64,000 nucleotides of DNA, from positions 1,676,501 through 1,740,500 of the forward strand of contig CM051531.1 in NCBI GenBank assembly GCA_028017165.1, written 5' to 3'. A program made the translations under genes and the position numbers. The DNA is from Herpetospermum pedunculosum. Taxonomy: Eukaryota; Streptophyta; Magnoliopsida; Cucurbitales; Cucurbitaceae. Position 1 is the stretch's first letter. Every line of letters begins with the position of its first letter. A model generated the notes under the pieces. It did not search any database, had not been told where the DNA came from, and saw only the letters and a list, made by a program, of their open reading frames with translations. Of this stretch, positions 23,411 through 32,535 are shown in pieces.

Positions 23411-25051
23411 TAGTTTGCAAAGATACAAATATTTTTTTTTTTTTTTTTTTTTTTTATTAAGGTAATACTTCCCAATCTAATGTTTTTTTTTTTTTTTTTT
23501 TTTTTAAATGTATTTCACCTTTTTTTAAGTAATACTTTCCAATCTAATATTTCAACCATTTAGCTAGTTTGTATTTTTTCTTTTTTTAAGATGTGTAGAT
23601 AGTTTAGAGTGAGCGTTGATAATGCACTGTGCAGAAATTTAAATGCATTATTATCGTCTAAATTTTTAACTACTACTACGGGTGTGTTAACGCATCACCT
23701 AGATAGCTCAGAGTAGAGGTTCGATCATGCACAACAACCACTTGTGCAACGGGTGGGTGAGCACATCGCCGCCTAGATAGCCCAAAGTCAGACTGAATTA
23801 TAATAATTCGGTTCACCCTATCCAACTTCGAGCACCGCTATTTTATGTTTTTTGTTTTTTGTTTTTTGTTTGAGGAGTTATATTATGCTATTCTACTTTT
23901 ATAGATTGCGTTTAAGTTTATAGATATATTATAGAAAAGGGGTCCATTTCCATTTATAAGTTTGGAAATATTAGATGTTCACGTGGTAATAAACATAAAG
24001 ATACCATAATCAGGAATTATTCGTTTCATGGGCTACATTACAAATGTAAAGTGGGCCTGGGCCTGGGCCCACTCCACTTGCAGCCCAACAACCTCACTCC
24101 AACTTGGTGACGTCATTTCAAGCTTTCTATGGGGGAGCGCGTGACTCTCACGAGTCGAAAAAATATTGGTAATTAAATAAATTAAATGAAGAAATATAAA
24201 GAGAAAATAGTGAATATGTTTTTTTGAAATAGAAACAAAGTGTGGTCTTGTCTATGTGTAATAGTATTTGAATTTTGAAAGGGTGGGTCCCATATGCTCA
24301 TTAAAAATTTATGTCTGAGTTGTCCAACTACTTCGGAAGGATAAAGACAAAAAAGTGTTTCGTTTCGTTGGAGGGCGTATTACGATTTTTCACCGAGGGT
24401 TGGATCGAAGCAGACACGGTCAGTATAAAGAATATTTCGAAGGCCAATTATCGTTGCGTTGCACAAGACAGTGCCGTCTCACTTCGAGTGCCTTCCTTCG
24501 TAGGCAAATCTGATGATTCAACAATTTCTAGTCTTCATCTATCTGGTATTTCATCCATTTTATCCCTTCCACTTTAGTGTAGTTGTAGTTTGTATTGGTA
24601 CTGAATGGACATATCAAACAAAGGCGATCAGTATAAGCCCTTCTCCAAAGGGTAAGAAATCGGGCTGCAAAGTTCTAAAATTCAAAAAATTCCTTCAAAG
24701 GCTTAAAACTCATTTTACACTAAAAAGAGATATTGGACTACTATTCCATCTACCTAAACTCTAATTTTCATGACTATATTTTAAAGACCAGTGACTAAAC
24801 TGTCAATTTTTTAAATCTCGTTGTAGTTTATAGTTTATAGTTATACATTATTATAATTGAGGTATACTTAAATTTTAGTATTTAGAATTTGAAATTTCTA
24901 GAATCTAGAATTTAGAATTTAGAGAGATATTTTAATTTAGGACATTATTTTAAATTATAGTATTTATCATTTTCTAATAAAAGATATATTTGACATTTTT
25001 TTAAAATTGTCAACTAAAAATAGAGTAAGTTATCTCAATATATGTTTAATG

Positions 25052-25083
<32 letters not shown>

Positions 25084-25147
25084 TTCTAATTTAGTTTCTT
25101 ATATTTTAAGATTGTTTAATTAATTTAGGATGAACTTTTATGATATG
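23411..25147. other. Intergenic sequence with poly(T) tracts; 88-codon orphan ORF
   Basis: Two long T runs (23433-23456 and 23483-23506) follow the dispersed repeat. An ORF at 24311-24577 (88 codons, start MSELSNYFGR) has near-neutral base composition but no recognisable motif, promoter or partner exon, so I do not call it a gene. A perfect palindromic bZIP site TGACGTCA is at 24109-24116. A TA run lies at 25058-25083. Confidence 0.4.
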
Positions 25148-25155
25148 ATACTTAA

Positions 25156-25487
25156 GGACTGTTTTTTTAATATTGTAATTTTTCGAAACTTTTTATAAAA
25201 ATAGTGTAGGTTTCAAACTATTTTTTTAAAATAATGTTGTTTTTATGGAAGATCGTTATTTTCACGCAAACAAATGTCGTCTTTTGGAAAAACGATCTTG
25301 TTCCACGTGGATTGAGATGTCTTTTCAAAAGACGACTGTGTGGACCCACAAAAAGATTGTCTTTCATCCACGTGAAAGAAGATCGTCTTTTCACTTCCAT
25401 AAAAAACAACAGTATTTTTTAAAATAGTTAAAACGTGCATTATTTTTATAAAAAATTCCGAAAACTACATTATTAAAAAAAACAGCT
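25156..25487. mobile_element. Short long-TIR foldback element
   Basis: The whole 332 bases form an imperfect hairpin. The outer arms share CTGTTTTTTTAATATTGTA-like ends, AATTTTTCGAAACTTTTTAT and its complement, and the inner arms share TTGTTTTTATGGAAG and its complement. ATACTTAA flanks both ends (25148-25155, 25488-25495). The core has CCACGTGG-type palindromic words. Architecture and inner TIR words (TTAAAATAATGT) resemble the 11039-12016 element. The hairpin yields similar ORFs of about 60 codons on both strands, which are artefacts. Confidence 0.75.
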
Positions 25488-25562
25488 ATACTTAAAGTGG
25501 ACACAAATTTAATGAGAAATTATGCCATATATATTCTCCATTACACTAATAATTTAAATTTA

Positions 25563-25670
25563 GTGTGCAACAAGAGTATAGTTCAACCGACATAATGTAT
25601 GAATTATAACAAAATGTCTCAAGTTCGAATCTCTAGGTCTTAACCCATGTTTGAAAAAAAAAAAAAAAAT
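25563..25670 (+). mobile_element. Group B SINE
   Basis: GAGTATAGTTCAACCGACATA (A-box region), CAAGTTCGAATCTCT (B box), TAACCCATGTTTG and an A15 tail. Confidence 0.6.
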
Positions 25671-27436
25671 TAGTGTATTCAATATTTTTTTTTTGTTTAC
25701 TTTAATTAAAAATGATGAATTAAGAAGAATAAGAAAAAATGAAGAAAATATTACCATACGAGTTTCTTATGTCTAGAATTGTCGCTTTATTTAATAAATA
25801 AATTCTTAAGTCTCATTATTTTTTCTTTTTAGTTCAACAATTGTTGGTGTTGAGAGATTAAACTATTGAAATTTGAAATGATAATTATTGTTTTATCTAT
25901 TAAGTTACACTCGAATTAACCCGGTTTTTATCTCTCTACGCCAGAAGATATGTTTCAATAGAATGTAAATTTTCACATTTATTTCATTCGCCTTTTATAA
26001 GAAAGTTGACAAATTGAGCTTACAAAATAACCGACCATGAAAACTTTAGTTTCATAAGGTAAAGGTGTATATGTATATGTATTGTATGAGTCGGTGTGTG
26101 CGCTTTTTTTTTAATAACTCTATTTCAAGAGAGGATGATTGAACACTCTTGACATTTAAAATATTAATTGATGTCTTATCTACTAAACTATATTCAAGTC
26201 GATGTATTTTCTCTTATTTATAAATTGTATTACTTAAAAGAAAAAAAAAATATGTAATAATACCGTGGCAAAGCACCACATGTTTAGAAAAGAAAAATAA
26301 TTTAAAGAATGTGTTATTAAAATAATATGGTATCTTTTATTACCACATTTGACCAAAAAGATACGTTTAAAAGAAATATCCAATCATAGAATTGTCGACC
26401 ACCTTAACCCAACCCACAATCCCACAATTATTGTCACATATTTAAAACCAATTAATTTACAATTTCCTACCTTATCCATTAAGCTTTTGAATTTAAACCG
26501 AGTGCGGTATGATAACGTATTCAATTTATATTTTTTTATTTTTAGAAAACATTTGGTAATCTGAGCTTTTAGTTTTTAAATTTTTTAAAACGCTTTAACA
26601 TGACAAATTTTAAAAACAAGAAAAAAAAAAAAAAAAAATCAAAAACAGATTTTTTATTTCAAATTTTTTTCTTCAACTTTATTTAAAATTTTAATAAATT
26701 AAATATAATTATTGACTTCAAATATTTATTTATATTGAAATTGAAATATATTCTATAAAGAAAAGAAAGGAATTATTAATATTTTTTAATATAAAAATAT
26801 TATTAATAGAATATATTATAATTTTATTTAAATAATTTTTTTTATAGTATATTATATTTTAATATTATTGTGATGTTACACCAATATACCTATTCACTTT
26901 ACACAACTAACATATTTTATTTTCCTGACTTTAAGGTTGATAAACGTTAATTAAAAATTGCTTAATATATTAAATTATCGACAATTTTTTTTTTAATTTT
27001 AAGAAAAATAATTTTTTCCTAAATTTTTAATTTAACTAATTAATTAAATTTTGATAAATGTTGCAATTTTTACATTCTAATAAATTAAATTTATTCAATT
27101 TTTTATTTTATAAAAAATACAAAACAAATAGAATTATTCAACCACTTTAAACTTTTATGTTTTAAAAAACAAAAAACAAAAAACAGTTGTCAAACAAGTT
27201 TGGTTTTCTATTTTTTAAAAACAAAAACAAACCTATATGATTTTTATTTTAAAAAAATATAAAACTAAAAACAAAAACAAAAAAAAATCAAAAACCAAAA
27301 ATTAAATCTGTTATCAAATGGGGTCTAATATATTCTAATTCACTTTATTTTTTATGGATTACAATTTGAATTCCTACACTAAAAAAAACTTAATTGCAAT
27401 TTAGTCTTAAATTAATGCAATACGTCTATTTACATG
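25671..27436. other. Very AT-rich intergenic sequence
   Basis: No gene recognised. Alternating A- and T-rich tracts around 26570-27310 include many AAAAACAAAAA and TTTTTAAAA words in both orientations, possibly a decayed foldback element. Confidence 0.4.
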
Positions 27437-27525
27437 CAAACATAAACTTAACTCAATCGACATAATGTATAGACTAATGACCAAAATGTCACAGGTTCGA
27501 TCTCCCACTCCAAGTATCATAAATA
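27437..27525 (+). mobile_element. Group B SINE remnant
   Basis: CTTAACTCAATCGACATAATG, then ACAGGTTCGATCTCCCAC. No poly(A) tail is retained. Confidence 0.5.
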
Positions 27526-27646
27526 TCGCACATTAACTTTTACATGAAATTATACTATATATCCGTGACCATTTGACTAGATAATTGACAATAAAAATAA
27601 GATAAATATGATTAATATAAATAATGTGTAAAATTATGTGCCAAAA

Positions 27647-27730
27647 CGAGTTTAGCTCAGCTGGCATATATATGACTTGATGACCAAGAGGTCTGTGGTT
27701 CGAATCCCCCGATGTACTCAAAAAAAAAAA
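27647..27730 (+). mobile_element. tRNA-like SINE (group C)
   Basis: GAGTTTAGCTCAGCTGGCATA is close to a real tRNA D arm, and GTGGTTCGAATCCCCC is a canonical B box, followed by GATGTACTC and an A run. There is no matching acceptor stem, so it is a SINE head rather than a tRNA gene. Confidence 0.6.
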
Positions 27731-27765
27731 TGTGTAAAATTATGTAGACTAAAGTTATAATTAAA

Positions 27766-28208
27766 AGCATACAAGGGATTTTCGTTAGGACGGTGGAATG
27801 CTCCTTTGTATAAAGCCTATTATTACTATTTTTGTGTTTATTAAAAGTATCACTATATTTTTTTTTATTTTTTTTTTTTTATTATTTTTTTAAAGTATGG
27901 CTCTAATTTAATAATATAAAAACCTTTATTATTATTTTATTACTTCACGTGAATGATTTACAGTTTAACACAAGTTAGGGCATCATAAGCATACAAGGGA
28001 TTTTCGTTAGGACGGTGGAATGCTCCTTTGTATAAAGCCTATTATTACTATTTTTGTGTTTATTAAAAGTATCACTATATTTTTTTTTTTTTTTTTTTTT
28101 TTATTATTTTTTTAAAGTATGGCTCTAATTTAATAATATAAAAACCTTTATTATTATTTTATTACTTCACGTGAATGATTTACAGTTTAACACAAGTTAG
28201 GGCATCAT
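27766..28208 (+). repeat. 222-bp near-identical tandem duplication
   Basis: The unit beginning GCATACAAGGGATTTTCGTT at 27767 starts again at 27989. The two copies agree almost throughout except for T-run composition. The high identity implies a recent event. No coding content is seen. Confidence 0.88.
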
Positions 28209-28555
28209 TTTTTCTATTAAAGAAAACAATTTTAATATTAAGGGTATAAATTTACATCATCGGTTAAGTTTTCATTTCAATTAGCGTTAAAACTTTAACG
28301 ACATTGTTGACCGAGAAATTTCGGCCAATCAGCGGTCGCCACATGTCTTCATCTTGGCCGGCGGATCGAATAAACTTAACCGAGCAAATTCGGTCATGGC
28401 TCAATTGGGCTTGAAATCGAATCGGGCTAAAAGTTATTTAAATGACAATTTGGCCCAAGCCCAAACAACCATTGGGCCCAGAACCCAAAAGTCCATTGGA
28501 CCCAAGCCCATTGGATCCAAGCCCAAGCCCATTGGATCCAGGCCCATGAGAACTC

Positions 28556-28563
28556 TATAAATA
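28556..28563 (+). promoter_or_regulatory. LTR TATA box
   Basis: TATAAATA in the expected U3 position. It is preceded by repeated GCCCATTGGATCCA and AAGCCCA units (28476-28545), which may be duplicated enhancer elements. Confidence 0.7.
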
Positions 28564-28705
28564 GAGAGCTCATTCTTCATTTTTAAGGTTCAGAAAATTT
28601 CTTCTCCTAAGAGCTCAGAGAGAATTCACAAGACTCCCTGAATCCTGAAGACTGAACACCACTCCAAGTTCAAAAATCTGAAGACTTCACCGCTACGCGA
28701 AGCTG

Positions 28706-29470
28706 CAGATTCAACATCGAGAACAAGCTGCAAAGCCCTCGATCCAAATTCAATATCGAGAACAAGCTACAAGGCCCTCGAAACAAATTCAACATCGAGA
28801 ACAAGCTGCAAAGCCCTCGAAACAAATCCAACATCGAGAACAAGCTGCAAAGCCCTCGAAACAAATTCAACATCGAGAACAAGCTGCAAAGCCCTCGAAA
28901 CAAATCCAACATCGAGAACAAGCTGCAAAGCCCTCGAAACAAATTCAACATCGAGAACAAGCTGCAAAGCCCTCGAAACAAATCCAACATCGAGAACAAG
29001 CTGCGAAGCCCTCAATACAAATCCAACATCGAGAACAAGCTGCGAAGCCCTCGATCCAAATCCAACATCGAGAACAAGCTGCAAAGCCCTCGATCCAAAC
29101 CTCGAAACAAATCCAACATCGAGAACAAGCTGCAAAGCCCTCGAAACAAATTCAACATCGAGAACAAGCTGCAAAGCCCTTCGAAACAAATTCAACATCG
29201 AGAACAAGCTGCAAAGCCCTCGAAACAAATCCAACATCGAGAACAAGCTGCGAAGCCCTCAATACAAATCCAACATCGAGAACAAGCTGCGAAGCCCTCA
29301 ATACAAATCCAACATCGAGAACAAGCTGCGAAGCCCTCAATACAAATCCAACATCGAGAACAAGCTGCGAAGCCCTCGATCCAAATCCAACATCGAGAAC
29401 AAGCTGCAAAGCCCTCGATCCAAACCTCGAAACAAATCCAACATCGAGAACAAGCTGCAAAGCCCTCGAA
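28706..29470 (+). repeat. 39-bp minisatellite (about 19 copies) within the LTR
   Basis: The unit contains AACATCGAGAACAAGCTGC, then AAAGCCCTCGAAACAAATTC. Start-to-start steps are 39 bases, with two 54-base steps (29064 to 29118 and 29391 to 29445) that are 327 bases apart, so a block of about eight units was itself duplicated. Because 39 is a multiple of three and the units lack stops, long ORFs of 109-159 codons appear on the minus strand. These are artefacts of the repeat. Confidence 0.93.
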
Positions 29471-29516
29471 TCCAATCTCCATCCGTCGTTCGAAATCTCG
29501 TGTGAACAGACATGTT

Positions 29517-29613
29517 TTTTTTTGCAACGGTATTTAATTAATGCGAGGATTGAACCCATGACCTCACGGTCACGGGCACAACCTTATGCCAATTGAGCTA
29601 TGCTCAGTTTGGC
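29517..29613 (-). mobile_element. Group A SINE, host of the solo LTR
   Basis: On the minus strand it starts CCAAACTGAGCATAGCTCAA, carries TGGGTTCAATCCTCGC and the AATACCGTTGC spacer, and ends in a short A tail. Its target duplication is CTTTAACGACATGTT: the right copy is 29614-29628, and the left copy is split by the LTR into 28293-28304 and 29514-29516. Confidence 0.9.
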
Positions 29614-29828
29614 CTTTAACGACATGTTGCTCAATAATAGATACTTGTTTGTTACATTTAAAAAATTTATATATCAAAAAATAAATAAAACTTAGCTCGA
29701 TTCTTGATTTTCATGAAGGAAGTCACTCAATCTAAGAAGGAAAAGCAGATACAAACGTTTTCGTCTATAAATTAAAAAGAATAATTTGAAACAAACTTCG
29801 AACTTTACGAGTTAAAATAATCATTAGA

Positions 29829-30005
29829 GGTTAACCTAGTGATCATGAAGGATCTTGCTACTATTAAAGTCTCTTTTAGAGAAAATGAGTTTAATCATTG
29901 GTGGTCACCTACCTCAGAATTAATTTCGTATGAGTTTACTTGGCACTTGACAGTCAAATGTTGTAGGATCAGATAGTCTGTCTCATAAGATAAGTTAAAA
30001 GTTTG
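29829..30005 (+). mobile_element. Diverged Au-like SINE
   Basis: It follows the order of the copy at 44666-44894: GGTGGTCACCTACCT, GAATTAATTTCGTA, CAAATGTTGTAGGATCAG and GTCTGTCTCATAAG. It lacks the poly(A) tail and is considerably decayed. Confidence 0.6.
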
Positions 30006-30400
30006 ATCCAACCAATCATGAATAAAAAAAATTATAGGTTAAAATGAAACTTCTCAGAGTAGGATTGAAACCAATTCGATTATTGTGTATTTTATTTTAA
30101 TTTAGTAATTAAAATAAATGAAATAAGAAAAACTAAACTAATTTAAAGGAATTACATGGTAAAATAAATAAAATAAAATTCGAGAAAACCGAGGATGATG
30201 AAGATGAGAGCAACGGTCAGATTGCATTCAACGGCTATACCAACGGCCATAATCAAACGGACGGTAACCGACCAGTGGCTCTCTGCAGATTTTGTCGGTA
30301 AATTCCATTTTCTAATATATTTTTTTTTTTTAACACATTAAAAAAGGTAAAATAAGAACTAAAAATATCTCAAAATTAAAATAATTAAAAAAAGTAGCCG
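30006..30400. other. Upstream region of the PNRC-like gene
   Basis: Repeated ACGGC/CAACGG words at 30213-30265 (CAACGGTCAGATTGC, CAACGGCTATACC, CAACGGCCATAATC) lie about 160-200 bases upstream of a TATA-like CTATAAAG at 30418-30425. No repeat element is recognised. Confidence 0.4.
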
Positions 30401-30799
30401 TTGCCATTCAACAAGCTCTATAAAGAAACAATCCCCAGCAAAAAACCATTAAAATCTTCGCTAACAAAGAATTCCCCAAATTTCTCTGTAAATTTGTTGC
30501 TGAAAGTTCCAAAGTCATTTTTTTTTTTGGGATCAATCAGATTTGTTTTTTTCAACTTTTTCGATTCTGGGTTTTTCTCTCTGTTTTTGCAAGAAAAACC
30601 CACTTTTTTTTGTTTTAATCCGTACGAAATTCTTCACAAATTTCATCTTTTTGTTGACTTTGCTGTAAATTGTGACAGAAATTCCCAAATTTCATCTTTT
30701 TTTTACTTGTGGAGCCTTTTGATTTTGTGTTTTTTTTACTTTTAATTTTGATAATAGTTTTGAATTTTTCAGGTTTAGAGATCTTTGTAAAGTGTAGCA

Positions 30800-31393
30800 A
30801 TGGAGGCAGTTTTGATTCCATTTTCTTCCGAGCAATCTTGCAGTTTAAAAAAACCCCAAAATTTCTCTCCGTCCACCGTCCACGGCGGTCTTCTCAACTT
30901 CCCTCCGCCGGCCGTCACGTTTCACCGTCACTACCAGCAACCGCCTCTCCTCCCTTTGCCTCGCCGTCTGTTTCCCCATCAGGCGACCGGAGCCCCGCCG
31001 TCGTGCCGTTCAAAGGGTAAGAAGTCCAGAGACCAATCTCTTACCCCAAAGAAATCAAAATCAATTAAACGAAGTCGAGAGCCACCGGCGGCGGAGTTTG
31101 TGATCGTTGATTCTACGAATCGACTGGGGCCGGAGCCAAGCCATGTTCCTAAAGATTTATGGAGAGTTTTAGGATTACAGTTGTCGGCACCGCCATGCGA
31201 AGGTGGCCGGAGTTTGGAGGCGGCAGTGGAGATGGAGTTTTCGGGGTCGGCGTTCAGCGTTTCGCCGCCACCGAGCAGTGTTCCGCTTCCGAAATTCTCT
31301 CTGAGGCAGAAGCTGAGTTGTAATGTGGAGGCCGCAGCTGGAGTTGATGCCGGAGCCACCGACAACCTCCGGCGGCTTCTGCGGCTCCGATGA
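30800..31393 (+). CDS. Proline-rich PNRC-like protein
   Basis: A 197-codon single coding exon, MEAVLIPFSSEQSCSL to LRRLLRLR. Proline-rich N-terminal half, a basic stretch at about 72-94 (KGKKSRDQSLTPKKSKSIK) that could be a nuclear signal, a short conserved block (VDSTNRLGPEPSHVPKDL), then SPPPSSVPLPKF at 155-166 and an Ala/Leu-rich end with ATDNLRRLLRLR. The SxPxxxLPxF motif resembles the proline-rich nuclear receptor coactivator (PNRC) motif, known in animals to contact mRNA decapping factors. A similar role in plants is inference. A TATA-like CTATAAAG at 30418 and an acceptor-like TTTTTCAG at 30765-30772 just before the ATG suggest a leader intron. High GC compared with the flanks supports coding. 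The 168-codon antisense ORF is a shadow. Confidence 0.75.
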   Translation: MEAVLIPFSSEQSCSLKKPQNFSPSTVHGGLLNFPPPAVTFHRHYQQPPLLPLPRRLFPHQATGAPPSCRSKGKKSRDQSLTPKKSKSIKRSREPPAAEFVIVDSTNRLGPEPSHVPKDLWRVLGLQLSAPPCEGGRSLEAAVEMEFSGSAFSVSPPPSSVPLPKFSLRQKLSCNVEAAAGVDAGATDNLRRLLRLR

Positions 31394-32535
31394 AGAAGTG
31401 TAGCATAATTTGTTTGTGATTCTGATGACCACCTGGGTTTTTTTGAAATGGGGTTGCAGTTGCACAAACAAGGAAGGAGATTCATTCATTTCTGCTTGTT
31501 TTTAGTGATTAGAGTTTGTAAGTATACAAATCATCAATGAATATATTTCCATTAGTTTGCTTAATTAAATTCCATTTTTTTATTTTTTATTAAAAGAACA
31601 CATTTTAGCATCAAAATCTAATTTGGACCACTTAAAATCGAACTAAAATCCACTCCAGATATATTTGTTGTGTCAATCACTAACTTATATTTGGTATGGT
31701 AATACACCAAATATATGAGTTGTATAATTTATATTTAGTGTATCAGTCTTCGTCACTCCCACCAAATATATCCAATGATCATACATCAAATATATGAGTT
31801 GTACAACAATATACTTTATATTTGGTGTATCCATTAAAAAGAGCAAGTCGCACTAAGGCACAAAGACCCTCTGAAGTCTAGACTTACAATAAATCACGAG
31901 ATTTATTTTGCAAGGCGTACTTTGTATAGAAAAAAAAAATATAAAGAAGAAAAAGAATGGTTGAAGTTGAAATATAAAAAAAAAAAAAATTGTATTAGTT
32001 GGGAATACCTTGAATCCGTTACAACTAGCTATGACTGGTTCGAAGGATGAAAAAAATGAAAAAACGCACGCAGTAGATTGTCAGTGGGTGTAAATTTGGT
32101 GTATCACTTCCACTATGCGCCTAGGCACGCTTTTTAAACTTGCGCTTAGGCGCGCTTTTTAAAACACTAGGTGTATCACTTTCACTAGGTATAAATTTTG
32201 CTACATTTGCAAACTCCAAAAAACCAAAAAAATTATAGCTACATAAGTAATTCTCCTTGTGTTTTACTGCTAGTGCAATTCACTTTTTTTTAAGTTAAGC
32301 TAATAAACACTATTTTTAAAAAAAATAATAATAATTGTGAGGATCTAAACATACTTTTTGTTATTGCTATCAAAAAAGGCCTAACAATGGATTTTACTAC
32401 TTCATCATAGTAGGGTTTTTAAGTTAAAAGATGGGAGAGAGATCATAATGATCAAGTTAAAGAACATCGCCATTGGAGCCATCCTAGTAATTCAAGGATA
32501 TCACATTGCCCCAAAAAGAAGATCAAAATGGAGGA
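31394..32535. other. Region between two convergent genes
   Basis: It holds the 3' UTR of the PNRC-like gene. Inverted AATATATGAGTTGTA and TTTGGTGTAT words at 31655-31830 could form a foldback. GCGCCTAGGCACGCTTTTT and a similar GCGCTTAGGCGCGC unit are at 32116-32160. The 3' end of the RPA12 gene should also lie here. No ORF is recognised. Confidence 0.4.

Larger units (their letters stand above)
28305..29508 (+). mobile_element. Solo LTR of an LTR retrotransposon
   Basis: The 1204-base unit begins TGTTGACCGAG and ends GTGTGAACA, with TGTT/AACA inverted termini. The 5-base direct repeat GACAT flanks it exactly (28300-28304, 29509-29513). It carries its own TATA box at 28556-28563, a purine-rich leader, and a 39-bp minisatellite. 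There is no internal retrotransposon sequence on either side, so it is a solo LTR, formed by recombination between the two LTRs of a full element. Superfamily (Gypsy or Copia) cannot be told from the LTR alone. It sits inside the target duplication of a SINE. Confidence 0.9.

Noticed and set aside
24311..24577. 88-codon ORF starting MSELSNYFGR
   Set aside because: No recognisable domain, no promoter or splice partners; listed only in the intergenic description.
25234..25440. Overlapping ORFs of about 60 codons on both strands
   Set aside because: They mirror each other because the region is a hairpin; no protein family resemblance.
27647..27730. Possible tRNA gene with good A and B boxes
   Set aside because: There is no acceptor stem pairing and an A run follows directly, so it is a SINE head.
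28690..29480. CRISPR-like array
   Set aside because: Units are contiguous without unique spacers, in a plant retrotransposon LTR; it is a minisatellite.
28670..29559. Long minus-strand ORFs of 109-159 codons, very Leu/Phe/Ser- or Cys-rich
   Set aside because: They are produced in all three frames by a 39-base minisatellite without stop codons inside an LTR; there is no independent coding evidence.
30979..31485. 168-codon minus-strand ORF opposite the PNRC-like gene
   Set aside because: GC-rich antisense shadow of a real coding exon; no motif or promoter on that strand.
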